From Scilla litardierei (lineage: Eukaryota; Streptophyta; Magnoliopsida; Asparagales; Asparagaceae), in assembly GCA_030789695.1 (NCBI GenBank), contig CM061141.1:319302452-319366451 (forward strand): a stretch of DNA of 64,000 bases, written 5' to 3'. The notes beneath the pieces are model-generated. The model did no database searches. It was given only the letters and a program-made list of their open reading frames with translations, and was not told the DNA's origin. The translations under genes were made by a program, and so were the position numbers. This document shows positions 12,875-23,265 of this stretch, piece by piece (position 1 is the stretch's first letter; the number at the start of each line of letters is the position of its first letter).

Positions 12875-13511
12875 GCCCAATGATGAAGATAATTAGCTGA
12901 TCCCCTTGTCCCGCGGTTATGAAAAAATATGTGGTTATATGCTTGAAGGTTCCATTTCCAATGAGGGGGAGAGATGTGATGGAGCAACTGCTTATGTCCA
13001 CCATGATTTATTGATAAAGTAACTTTCTTCCTGAGGGCTTATGTATAACATAAACACAAACAACAACAATGAGCCATGACCCAAAAACTGACCATATGAG
13101 CCATGCACATATGTTTCAACCCGATGATGATGAACATATAAATAATGATCAATTTGTCCCTCGGCTATGAAGAAAAATTGGTATTTGGCGAGAAGTTTCA
13201 TTCATAATGAGCAACCGCCTAATACATAACTTTTGGCTAAAAACCATGTTTACCTGAGGGTTATACTTTAGTAAAATTTTAATTTTCTCTTCTTTATTCA
13301 TGCTTTAGCTTTGTTTCGTTTGGGTTTTTTGCGTTCTATATGTTACGGTATTTCATTTTATCTTTTACTTCTGATTTAAGCCAACTGATGTCATCTTTCG
13401 CAGGTGTTGTAACTGGTCGTAGGTACGCTTCTTCAACCATTTTTCATCTAATTATTATATCTCTTTAAATCAGTATTCATTCTAATATTTTTTATTTCAT
13501 GCTAGGTTCAA

Positions 13512-13970
13512 ATGAGCACCTGGTCCAGCTCTTCTATTCAATCCAGACCCAGATTTGCTGCATGTGGTGAGTTGGCTTCTGATGATGATGACTGCAAGTT
13601 TTTCTACTGTGGTCTGAGAGTTTCCAGGCGGACATCATGGACCCGAAAAATTCCCGGCAGGCGCTTTTGGAGCTGTCCATCCCGCGTGAATAGATGCAAC
13701 TTCTACGAATGGAAGGATCCACCACACTCGGACTGGTCCACCTATGTGATACTGCAGTTGCTGGATGAGATTGAAAGAGGCACCACCAATGCTCCCTGTT
13801 CCACATCGTTCTCTGATCGGAGGCTTTTAGAGATAGAGGGTCGGTTGGCCACGCTCGTGGGGCGATTTGAGCGGACCACGGTGAGAATGGACACCGTGAA
13901 GATGGTTTTGTTTATGCTCCTAAGTTTGATGTTAGTTGTGTTATTGTCAATTATACACAAGAGTGGTTGA
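13512..13970 (+). CDS. GRF-type zinc-finger protein with C-terminal membrane segment
   Basis: A 152-residue single-exon ORF from ATG 13512. Residues 28-69 fit a GRF zinc finger: TSWT at 41-44, PGRRFWSC at 48-55, and CNFYEWKD at 62-69. The usual CxCG start is altered: the second Cys is C33, but the position two before it is Phe; C28 lies five before. A predicted coiled part (about 76-125) is followed by a hydrophobic segment at 130-148 near the C-terminus, an arrangement common in plant GRF proteins. Upstream, GT/AG-like borders (GTAGGTACG at about 13420; ...CATGCTAG at about 13505) suggest a 5'-UTR intron ending just before GTTCAAATG. GRF fingers bind single-stranded nucleic acid in other proteins; the role here is unknown. 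The altered first ligand may mean decay. Confidence 0.7.
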   Translation: MSTWSSSSIQSRPRFAACGELASDDDDCKFFYCGLRVSRRTSWTRKIPGRRFWSCPSRVNRCNFYEWKDPPHSDWSTYVILQLLDEIERGTTNAPCSTSFSDRRLLEIEGRLATLVGRFERTTVRMDTVKMVLFMLLSLMLVVLLSIIHKSG

Positions 13971-14389
13971 TGTTAGGTTGGGTACAATGTAACACTTTAT
14001 AACTGGTTGTTTGTTATGCACAATGAGACTGTAATATGGATACTATAAGTATTTTGTATATGCTGGGTTCAGGTGTTATGTTAAATAGGAATGTGATTTC
14101 AGTTGTATGCTTTCTCTGCAATTCAGTTGTTCTTTTTACAATTTATGAATGTTGGAAATGCAATGGACTACCTCATTCGGGTGCTTGCTTTGCAGGTATT
14201 GCCTTCGTTTGTATTTAATAGCCCGGTAATGAAATTAATTAATTCTTTTTTTATTAAATTCGGTATTTTAATATTTATTTTTGATACGTGAGATTTAATT
14301 ATGCGTATTTAATAGATATTTACTTAATAGTTAATAGTTAGTTAACTAATAGTTATTAGTTTAGTTAATTAAATGATTTTTCTACTTCA
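13971..14389. other. 3' flank of the GRF gene, AT-rich
   Basis: Probable 3' UTR followed by AT-rich sequence with repeated TTAATAGTTA-type words (14310-14370). No gene or clear element seen. Confidence 0.4.
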
Positions 14390-14822
14390 TATTTCCATGG
14401 GGTTATTCTCACCTCATAACACCATAACCAAATCCCAATAATCCTCATCCAACAATCCCAAACACACAATTTACCAAAGAAACACAAAACTTTACTATGG
14501 GCCCCACAAACAAATCCCAAAACAACTTTCACACCCACTTTCCTTAAAAAGAAACACAAATCTCTATTTCTCTCTCCTCAGGAATCCAACATGGATTTAC
14601 TATTCACAACAGTAAATCTCAACCCACTTTCACCAAAAGAAACAGGCCCTAAAAGAAACGCACTACTTTACTATGGACCCACAAACAAAACTCAAACATA
14701 CTTTCCAATCCCAAAGCAATCAAAAGAAACACACTACTCTTCTTCTCTTTCCTCAGGATTCTTACATGGATTTACTATTGCAAACAGTAAATCCCAAAGC
14801 AAAGCAACCCAAAGATACAGGC
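14390..14822. mobile_element. Tourist-like (PIF/Harbinger) MITE fragments, stacked
   Basis: Two related segments end CCAAAAGAAACAGGCCCTAA (about 14632-14651) and AAAGATACAGGCCCTTA (about 14812-14828). Both contain ATGGATTTACTATT followed by a CAGTAAATC stretch. Read on the other strand they start TTAGGGCCTGTTTCTTTTG, matching the GGGCCTGTT ends of Tourist MITEs beside a TAA/TTA target. I could not find matching left ends, so these are truncated or overlapping copies. Confidence 0.5.
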
Positions 14823-15248
14823 CCTTACGAAAAAGCGTTGCTTTCGAAAGGATGACTCCGATTACCATGATGATAAGATTGGCGTCGCTAATTTTAGAAA
14901 TTTGCACCAATCGTCGATGAGGTAGCACGATGGCCAGTAGTTTGGCCACCCTAACTAACGGTGGGGAATTTGATCTTATCCCTCGCGCTCACTTTGCTCG
15001 CAGATTTTGTCCTAACTGCACATAGTGAAAAAACCGTGGGCAATCAGGGTTTCTCTACAGATTTAGCCGAATCGCCCACAGAAATGCGTCAGGAGAGAGC
15101 AGGCGGCGGAATGAAACAACGGCCGACGCGACGCCTGCTCGCCCGCTTTTCCCGCCACACGAAAAAAGCAAACAAAACGAAAAAACATTTAAAAAAAACA
15201 GTCCCTTTCAATTCTCTCGTTCCTGGGTGCTATTAACTTTTTTCCCTT

Positions 15249-15256
15249 CTATAAAC
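15249..15256 (+). promoter_or_regulatory. Probable TATA box of the kelch F-box gene
   Basis: CTATAAAC lies 50-57 bp upstream of the ATG at 15306. A CT-rich stretch (CCTCTCTCTCTC) follows, typical of a plant 5' leader. The remaining sequence from 14829 to 15248 shows no gene. Confidence 0.6.
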
Positions 15257-15305
15257 ACCCACCCCTCTCTCTCTCAATTCGATCAAGCAAATCTCAAGGA
15301 AAGTG

Positions 15306-16436
15306 ATGGCTAAAAAAGAAGGATCATCAGAAGAAGACGATCTTATACCCGGCCTACCCGCCGACGTGGCACTCGATTGCCTGGCCCGCCTCCCCTTCAC
15401 CCACCTACCCTCCCTCCGCCTCACCTCCTCCCTCTGGTCCCATCACCTCCTCTCCCCTCACTTCCACTCCCTTCGTAAATCCCGCCGCCTCACCCGCCAC
15501 CTCGTCGCCCTTGTCTCCCACTCCCCCTTCAAGTGCCCCACCTCCTCCCCCTGTCCAACATACCGCCTCTCCATCCTCGACCCATCATCCGCCACATGGT
15601 ACCCCTTGCCCCCCATCCCTGGCCTCCCCCGCGGCCTCCCCCTCTTCTCCCGCGTCCTCCCCGTCGGCCGCCGGCTCGCCGTCGTCGGCGGGCGGGACCC
15701 GCTGACCTGGGCAGCCACCGACGGCATCTTCATTTACGACTTCGCCACCGGCGCGTGGCGGACGGGGGCCCCCATGCCGGGGCCCAAGAGGTCCTTCTTC
15801 GGCTGCGCGTCGAGTTCGGGCCCGGGTCGGGCTCTGATCTTGGTGGCGGGCGGCCACGACGAGAGGAAGGATTCGCTGAGGTCGGCGATGGTCTACGACG
15901 TTGAGAAGGACGAGTGGGCCCCGGTGCCCGAGATGCGGCACGAGCGGGACGAGTGTGGGGCCGTCTACTCGCGCGGCAGGTTCCACGTCATCGGGGGTTA
16001 CGCCACGGAGGCGCAGGGGAGGTTCGAGCGGAGCGCGGAGGCGTTCGACGCGGACAAATGGGGGTGGGGCCCCGTGGAAGAGGGGTTCCTTCGGGGCGCC
16101 ACGTGTCCGAGGTCGTGTTCCGCGGGGGAGAGCGGGGAGGTCTACACGTGCGAGGACGGACACTTGGCTGTCAGGGAGACGGAGAGCAGCGGGTGGAGGA
16201 AGGTGGCTGCGCTGCCGGAGGGGATGAGGGCGGCGCTGCAGACGGTGGCGTGGCAAGGTATGGTCATGGTAATGGGCTCGGGATTCAAATGTGGGGCCCA
16301 GGTGTGCTACCTTCTAGAAGGAAATCATGGAGAAGAAAATAATAATAATAATAATAATAAGCTAACTTGGACGATGTTGGAGATGCCGCCGGAATATTCC
16401 GGACACATTCAGGCAGCTTGTTGCCTGGAAATCTAA
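15306..16436 (+). CDS. Kelch-repeat F-box protein, KMD/SKIP20-like
   Basis: Intronless 376-residue ORF. ATG 15306 is chosen because it follows the TATA/leader arrangement and gives MAKKEG before the F-box. Residues about 12-57 form the F-box (LIPGLPADVALDCLARLPF...LRLTSSLWSHHL). Kelch repeats follow, with VGRRLAVVGGRDPLTW, RSFFGCAS, VAGGHDERKDSLRSAMVYD, ERDECGAVY and FHVIGGY. It ends GHIQAACCLEI, matching the conserved C-terminal GH(V/I)QA-C-LEI of the Arabidopsis KMD family. These are SCF substrate receptors that target type-B response regulators in cytokinin signalling and PAL or CHS in phenylpropanoid metabolism; the substrate here cannot be assigned. Codon use is strongly GC-rich compared with its neighbours. 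An (AAT)n run at 16339-16360 encodes a short Asn tract near the C-terminus. Confidence 0.93.
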   Translation: MAKKEGSSEEDDLIPGLPADVALDCLARLPFTHLPSLRLTSSLWSHHLLSPHFHSLRKSRRLTRHLVALVSHSPFKCPTSSPCPTYRLSILDPSSATWYPLPPIPGLPRGLPLFSRVLPVGRRLAVVGGRDPLTWAATDGIFIYDFATGAWRTGAPMPGPKRSFFGCASSSGPGRALILVAGGHDERKDSLRSAMVYDVEKDEWAPVPEMRHERDECGAVYSRGRFHVIGGYATEAQGRFERSAEAFDADKWGWGPVEEGFLRGATCPRSCSAGESGEVYTCEDGHLAVRETESSGWRKVAALPEGMRAALQTVAWQGMVMVMGSGFKCGAQVCYLLEGNHGEENNNNNNNKLTWTMLEMPPEYSGHIQAACCLEI

Positions 16437-16850
16437 GACTTCTTTGTTCTCGGGTTGACTTTAGACCCCCCCTCTCTCTCGTACATAAAAATAACATTTT
16501 GGCCAATTTTGTAAGGAGATTAATCTCTAATCATAATCCGCGATTAACCATCACTAACGTCTATCAAAAATATTATAAAAAATTATGAGCCCGAAGAAAC
16601 GATAGAAGTACGACGGGATAACCAAATGGGCTTCAACCATGCATATCATTGCCGACCACAAACGCAACAGAAAGCACCATCAACATGTGGCAGATAAACA
16701 AATAAAGGTAACAAGTGAATATTGGCAGGCTCTTGTGCAGATTACACGTCCAGGATACTTCTAGATGCAAAACAACAGAACACTGAACAATATCATGATG
16801 CTCAACAAGTCCCAACCCAAAGGATACACGTACCACAGACTAGGATGATG
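16437..16850. other. Intergenic space between convergent genes
   Basis: Holds the 3' flank of the F-box gene and, on the minus strand, the 3' flank of the Lys/Glu-rich protein gene. No further gene seen. Confidence 0.5.
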
Positions 16851-16856
16851 TTTATT
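16851..16856 (-). terminator. Probable poly(A) signal of the Lys/Glu-rich protein gene
   Basis: Minus-strand AATAAA (plus TTTATT) lies about 75 bp downstream of the stop codon at 16931-16933. Confidence 0.5.
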
Positions 16857-16930
16857 TTGGCATTTTGAACATACTAAGCAGTTGTATATCGACTTCACCA
16901 TTCCAAAAAGGGCGCAAGACCTACGACGGC

Positions 16931-17641
16931 TTACCGGACTGGCTGCTGGTTGTAGTGGTTCTTCTCCTTCTTCTTCGCAGCGGCGAGCCGGGCGCTCCTT
17001 GCAGCGGCCTCAATCGCCGCAGCTTTAGCAGACGCGTCCATCTCCTTGTTTGTCTTTTTCTTCTTCAGCGAGACCACCTTCTTCAATCGCTCCTTCACGT
17101 CGACTTCGGATGCATCTTCCTCTGCCGCACCCTCCTGCTGATGCTGTTCATGTGGATCTTTCGCCTCCTTGGAAGATTTGTCTTTCTTTGACTTCTTTTT
17201 CTTGGAAGTTTTGCTTTCAGATGGAGCTGGGGCCGGCACCGGCACATTCTCCTCCTTTCCTCCCTCTCCATTCTGTTCCTCTGATTTCTTTCCCTCTGCA
17301 CCAAAAATATAACAATAATAATAGCATTACCTAAAGATTGGATGGGTAAGAGACAAACGAAAATATCATGTTCTTATTATGCATTAGACTGTATCAGTAC
17401 CATTTGACTGCTCCTGGCCATGTATTCCCATTTCAGCCAGAAGCGCATCCAGTTCTTCAAGTCCCTTCTTTTTCAGCTCCTTCTTCGAGAGTTGTCTTTC
17501 GGTATCTTTGGGTGCTGAAGTAGCAGGTAAAGGTTTCTTCTCAGCTGGCTCGGTTGGTATGGGAGCCTCGGTTTCTGCTTCTGCTTCTTCGTCAATGTCT
17601 TCATCACCTTCATCAAGACCTTCATCTTCACTCTCACTTTC
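16931..17641 (-). CDS. Conserved Lys/Glu-rich plant protein of unknown function, exons 2 and 3
   Basis: Exon 2 is 17401-17641 (acceptor TTGCTGCAG before GAAAGTGAG; donor GT at 17400-17399). Exon 3 is 17295-16931 (acceptor TGGTGCAG), ending with TAA. Joined to exon 1 at 38119-38439, the coding length is 321+241+365 = 927 nt, exactly 309 codons, which supports the model. Exon 2 encodes an acidic stretch followed by ERQLSKKELKKKGLEELDAL. Exon 3 encodes Pro/Ala-rich linker, a KKKKSKKDKSSK basic cluster, DVKERLKKVVSLKKKK, and the C-terminus AAAKKKEKNHYNQQPVR. From memory, plant genomes carry an uncharacterised family with this C-terminal pattern. Composition suggests a nuclear or nucleolar, largely disordered and coiled protein; that is inference. 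Confidence 0.85.
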
Positions 17642-19267
17642 CTGCAGCAATTGCACAAGAGGGGAAGTTCCAACTCACAATGAGAAATGAACGCAATTCA
17701 AAATAAGAAAAACTCCCCATATAAACTCTTCGTCTAGACCCTCTCATATTTTACATGTAGCACTATTAGTATTAACTATAAGCTCAAAGCGACAGGGGGA
17801 AGCAGCCCCAGTAGCACAATCTTAAAGCATTCATCTTGAGGCTCCCAGACTGCATGCATTTGACAGGCCAAGAATCAGGTACAACCCAAGGGTTCATACA
17901 AGACAGATAGGTTGTAGACAGGGTGAGATCATTTCAGGCTCAAGTTGCAGACAGCAGCATTGTCTCGATGGTCTGTGTGAAATAGAAACAGCAGTGATGG
18001 AAACTGACGAGACACTTAGAATTCATGTTGGTAAAGAAAGAAGTTGTATCGCTCATACATAAAAATACTAGACTAAATTGCATGATTGCAAACTAAAAAT
18101 GCACATATAAGGTTATTTAACTCCACAACATGAGACCGATCATAATCCACTAGCTGACACCTTAGCAAAGTATATGCCAAGTCTCATGACTAATGTAAGG
18201 CTACATATCAACACATGCTTTGTGCACCAGCGTTCATAATGATGCAAGAACTGGTAGCACAACATTCTGAAGGGTTACTGGCACGTTCGCCAACCATTAC
18301 AAGTTCAAAGTACTACAAACCTCTCCGTGTCATCTAGATTAGCTTCCTACCTTTCTACATGACTGGGTCAACAACCCTATCCAGCCAAACCCCTCAACCC
18401 CTCTAAACAAAAAAATGGGAAATTTGCTTCCAGGTTCCGACATTTTTATTAATTTGCAGTCCCTGGCAACTTTTTTAGTGTTTAAGCCTGTAATCCAACG
18501 AGTATTTCGTCTAGGTCCTTGAGAATATTATTACGTGCATTTAAAGGTTAGGATATTGTAGTCACAAATTAACCTGCCACCGTCTGCTCCCCGGCTCTCT
18601 CCATCTTCAAATTTAATTTGTTCTTTTCTCCGTTATAATAAAAAAGAACCCAAACTGGCAGCCTGATTTAACATGCGCATGGACAAGATTGAACATTGCC
18701 GACACAAACAAACCTTAAATAAAAAAGGGGGTGGGTTAAAATTGGAGATACAAAAATATGCAAAGGAAATTTATATGCTAAGGAGGTTATAGACAAAATT
18801 GATGAGTGTAAGCACTTAAAAAAGTGCTAGCAGCTTTCAAGACAGCGTTCTTCACTCAATTTAACCATGACTTCACTCATACAATTGGAATGCTAGATCG
18901 AATTCAACTCCATAAAAAACAAAAGTACCTGGAAGCAATTTTCCAATAAAAATAAAATAAAAATATTAAATAAACAATAACCACCACCGCCCATTGATAG
19001 GCCAAGTGACCACCCTCGCATGAACCACATAGAACCTCTGAAACACAGTAGCAGATCATTTGTTGCAATAGACATCTCTCATATTTTTATGGCTTATTTC
19101 ATGAAAAATTCATCAAAGTTTCTCGTGCTTCTAGGTTTAATATACATCGTACTTTTTTAAGCACGTGTTTAATACCAAAAATTTTACAGATTTTTATGCT
19201 TACTACCCTCTAGCTCAGTTGGTCATTTTAACCCTCCAACTGAAACTTAATGATCATTCTGTCCGCT

Positions 19268-19393
19268 GATTCCCATAATTTTCTCTCATCTTCGTTAAAA
19301 ACGCTAACATTATTCAAAATTTACTACGCTTCTTCCCCTAATTTTCTCGCATCTTTGTTAAAAACACTAACAGTATTCAAAATTAACTATTCC
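19268..19393 (+). repeat. Two-copy ~67-bp tandem duplication
   Basis: TCCCATAATTTTCTCTCATC with its following GTTAAAAACGCTAACATTATTC recurs about 67 bp later with a few changes. It lies inside the long intron. Confidence 0.65.
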
Positions 19394-19997
19394 ATTACAT
19401 TTCTACATACCCGCATCCCATTTTTCATCTTTTCTTCCTCCACAATGTTATTCCTCTTTTTCCTTCAAGTTCTTCATTTTCCCTTTTATTAAACCCTAAT
19501 AAAGTAAAGTAAACACATATTTTCTGTTACTTCTATGCACATCACCACACTTTCATATAGTTCTTATCCAATTTGTGCCTAGTAGCATCAATAAATTCCA
19601 CTCATTCAGAATATTACACGTATTGAACCCAAAAGGAAAGGATATTGTACGCTCAAGGATGCTGATTGAGCAAATGATCACAGATGGTGTAAATCATCTT
19701 CTACGCTTTGCACTGTGATACCTAAAGATTATAGCAAATTATCATGTATCCTTCTAGATAATTGATATGAGATACCTAAAATACTTAGAGATATACTTTT
19801 TCCATCTAGTTTTACCATGATATAATCTTTATACTAAACTTACATTACATATATGTGATCTTGTTCCTGCAAAGTTTGATTAATCATCTTCACCTTCCTC
19901 TTTTATTAATCCTATTCACCTTCCTCTTCCCCAGAACCACCATAACTTCAAACTATTATCGTTACTGTCGTCAATATGGTCGCCCCTCATTGTTTTA

Positions 19998-21197
19998 CTA
20001 GTCATAACACGTGCCCGCGGGCACGGTTCATTTAAGATTTTTCCTTGCGAAATCTTTGTTCCCCGAAATTTTTTTTCAAAGCCAAAATTTAAAAGAAAAA
20101 CAAATTAACTTACAATATTTAGCGGCACAGGCGCCTTCGGCGTGGGTGCCTTCGGTGCGGAACAACAAATTCAGCGCATGCGCCTTCGATACAGGACACC
20201 AAATTCAACGTGGGTGCCTCTGGTGCAGAACAACAAATTCGACGTAAAACAACAATTTCGACGCAGGTGCCTTAGGCGCGGAACAACAAATCAACGTTAA
20301 AAAATGGCGCGGGCTCCTTCGGCGCGGAACAACAAATTCAGCGCATGCGCCTTCGACACAGAACACCAAATTCGACGTGGGTGCCTTCGACGCAGAACAA
20401 CAAATTCGACTTAAAACAACAATTTCGGCGCGGGTGCCTTAGGCGCGGAACAACAAATCAGCGTTGAAAAATTTAGCGGGCGCCTTCGACGTGGTGCTTT
20501 GAAAACCCTACGTCTTATGACCACAGACTGATGATGACCAGTGCTTTGACACAGAAAAAGCTTTCCAAAAAAATTAATCAGCATATCCAAAAAAATTATT
20601 AATGTAAAAATTATTAAGAAGCAATGGGGTAGCTCTTAGCCTCTTACGTTGGCAGCTTAAGGAGAAGCAATGGGCATTTAAAAAATGTCTTATGACTGCC
20701 AACGTTTTTTTGGAAGAGCACTAATGTCTGCGTTTTTTTTTGGAAGAGCACTAATGCTTCAGGCGCTGTTTTTTTGGAAGAGCACTAACGTCAACGTTTT
20801 TTAAAAAAATGCTTATGCTGATGGGTATTTAAAAAATGCTGATAATGTTGAATTAATTTTGGAAGAGCACTAACGTATTAATGTATTTAAACCGAATTAA
20901 TCTTGGGTCAGCCGAAAATTAATGCTGATGGCCAAAGTTTTTTGGCAGAGCACTAAAGTATAAATTTCGGCTGACCAGAAATACTACCAACCTGTATTAA
21001 TTGTGGGTCAGTCAAAGTTTCAATTTAAGGGCATTAATTTAAGGGTTTAAGGGCTGATGATGTGAATTTCAAAAGGTGGGTCAGTCAAAGTTTCCCCCAA
21101 CAAATTTTCTCCCAACCCAAAAATCCCCCCCCCCCAAACTTGATGTGACATTGCCACATAGGATAAGTTCAAAAACAGCTCTCAATTGTAATATAGA
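19998..21197 (-). mobile_element. Non-autonomous Helitron-like element, 1.2 kb
   Basis: On the minus strand the element begins TCTATATTACAATTGAGAGC at 21197. It ends with a perfect 16-bp palindrome CGTGCCCGCGGGCACG (about 20010-20025), then eight bases, then CTAG at 20001-19998. The flanking bases are A on the 5' side and T on the 3' side, as expected for Helitron insertion between A and T without target duplication. The body carries repeats but no Rep/helicase coding. Confidence 0.65.
20130..20495 (+). repeat. Nested GC-rich tandem repeats inside the Helitron-like element
   Basis: Two ~167-bp copies (shared CAAATTCAGCGCATGCGCC at about 20165 and 20332) are built from shorter ~33-bp units of the form GGTGCCTTCGGCGCGGAACA. 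A second repeat, TTTTTTGGAAGAGCACTAA, occurs several times at 20700-20880. Confidence 0.75.
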
Positions 21198-21534
21198 TTG
21201 TTACCATATCATTAGAATTTTTGTCTGTCGTGTGGGAAGAAGAAGATGGCAATTTTCATAATTTTAATTTTTTACGGTATCAAACTTTAAGAAAAAGAAA
21301 ATTTTGGGTATTAAACATGAAAGAATAGATCAGCATATCAAATACATGCAAAAGGTATAGGGGATTAAACTTAAAAAATTGAAGCTGCGGTTATTTTTCA
21401 AGAAAGGGTAAATTCTATTAACACCGTATGTGCTATGACCATTGTGTTGTTAACATCCTTGATCTATAACATTAGCAGAAACTACCCTTGCACACAAAAT
21501 GTTAATACCCATAACTAATAACTTTTACCAATAG

Positions 21535-23265
21535 TGTTAGGTATTTGGTGTTTTAGACCAATATTGTTTTGATGATGACCACAACATTATATTGTTGCTA
21601 ATGACTCTCATGTTTTAATCTTGTGTTTAATCAAAAGAAGAATATCATTTCTAGAGATTAATATCTTGGTGCAAGAATGGACATCAAGGGAAGCATTGAC
21701 AAAGCTTGGATCTTGACGAAGGAAATCTCATCAAGAGGTGCCAAATCTTGGAAGAAGATGTGAAGCATCAAGGCATCAAAGAGCTTGGAGCCTTAGACTC
21801 TGAGAGAAGCAATTGTAATCCATGTAATATTTCATTTACTTGCTTTTCTCTTTTTGAGTCTATGATTTTGCAATGCCTTGATAGATGGTCATACTCTCAT
21901 GCATATGCATATAACCATCTTAGTGAGCCATAAGATTATCATAGAATCCAACCCAATTGGTTCCTCATGCCATGAACTCCAATTGGAGTCTTTGGCTTTC
22001 CAACAGCCGACTGCTGAATGCAGGACAGGCGACTGGTGATCACCAGGCGCCTGGCCAGCCTTTTGCTGGCGACTGTTGTGCACAGCTCAAATCAAATATT
22101 TCTTGACTCTTTCTTGAGCTTTTGGTGCAGGCAACTGACGTTCAGTATACGGGCGTATGTCCACCATCAGGCGCCTAGACATTGTTTTACAGTCGTCTAT
22201 ATGCCAAAGTGTGTAACATGTCATTTCTGGGCAACACTCCATCTTGTGGATCAGTCGACTTATGTAGAGTTTACAGTCGCTTGTCATTCTTCATGCGCCT
22301 GGACTTTGCTCTTCAGTCGTCTGAATGCACAAGTACGAAAGTTGTGTTTTTCCTGCTACTTTCCATCCCATATGGCAGTCGTCTGATAAAGTCTTTACAG
22401 GCGCATGTACATTGTTCTGGCGCCTGTGTAGTCTTCTACAGTCGTCTATCCTGGCTCAGATTATAGCCGTTGGGAATAATATAGCCGTTGATCAGTCGAT
22501 GATCCATCCTTCATCAGTTGCATGTCGTTGCCGTAAAATCTCAGAATAGAGCCGTTGCATATTTGCTCATTTAGCTTCTAGCTTGGGTTTTATGGGGGTT
22601 TTAGTGGCTTCCTATATATATGAGATGGGTTAGTTCATTTAGAATTCTTGGTTAACATTGAATGTCTTAGAGATTAATTAAGCCACATCTAATCTCTCAT
22701 TTCCCTCTCATGAACACTATTCTCTTCATGCATTGAAGCTAGCTCAAGGAAAATCCTCCAAGTGCAATCAAGTTCATCTCATCACTTGGAGATCCTCTTC
22801 CATGCCTTCATCTTCATATTGAATAAGTTCATCTCAAGGCATAGGTAAGAGTAATTTGTTTCATTTGTTTTCTTGAAACACTAGTTTTCTTTGTAAGAGC
22901 TAGTTCCTCTCTTTGTGAGAGGTTAACCCTTGTGTAGGGTTGGTTGAGTACTCTATGTGTGAGAGTTAGGTTCTTTCTGTGTGAGAAAACAAATCCTATG
23001 TGTGAAAGAACAAATCATCTGTGTGAGATTGTATTCGCTACCTTATATAGGATTATAGTGAATATTTGATGTAGCTGGATGTACCCAAGTTGGGAAATCA
23101 GGGTAAAATTTTAGTGTTATCGTTTGCTTGAGTGTGTTGTTTAAATTTCTATTGCACTTATAATTCCGCATTTGCCAGTTCAATTTTTAATTACACAATT
23201 ATTGCCATTAATCTATTCCCCCCCCCCTCTAGAGTGTTTGTTGTTAGTATTGCAAGGTATAGACG
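21535..23265 (+). mobile_element. Copia-like (SIRE-type) LTR, probably solo and degenerate
   Basis: It starts TGTTAGGTATTTGG with a GATGATGACCACAACA stretch. It contains repeated CAGTCG/CAGGCG words (22010-22460), a TATA-like CTATATATATGAGA (22613) and a terminal C-tract CCCCCCCCCCTCTAG (about 23218), as in LTRs of SIRE/Maximus Copia elements. I could not find a matching 5-bp target duplication, and the right end is uncertain. No internal domain follows. Confidence 0.4.

Larger units (their letters stand above)
10687..13265 (+). repeat. Duplicated flanking blocks X and Y around the minisatellite (offset ~2188 bp)
   Basis: Block X (10687-10855) recurs at 12876-13043, sharing GATGGAGCAACTGCTTATG and the TTATTGATAA...CTTTCTTCCTGAGGG part. 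Block Y (about 10935-11075) recurs at 13118-13265, sharing GAGCAACCGCCTAATACATA. Both pairs are offset by about 2188 bp. The order is X-Y-array-X'-Y', which suggests a tandem duplication with the array expanding between the copies. Confidence 0.8.

Noticed and set aside
10871..12987. Long minus-strand open frames with a 24-residue repeat across the minisatellite
   Set aside because: A 72-bp unit without stops gives long repeated frames automatically. All frames shift at 73- and 69-bp monomers, and there is no start context or splice support.
19211..19226. TAGCTCAGTTGG, a tRNA A-box-like word
   Set aside because: No B box or cloverleaf within the expected distance downstream.
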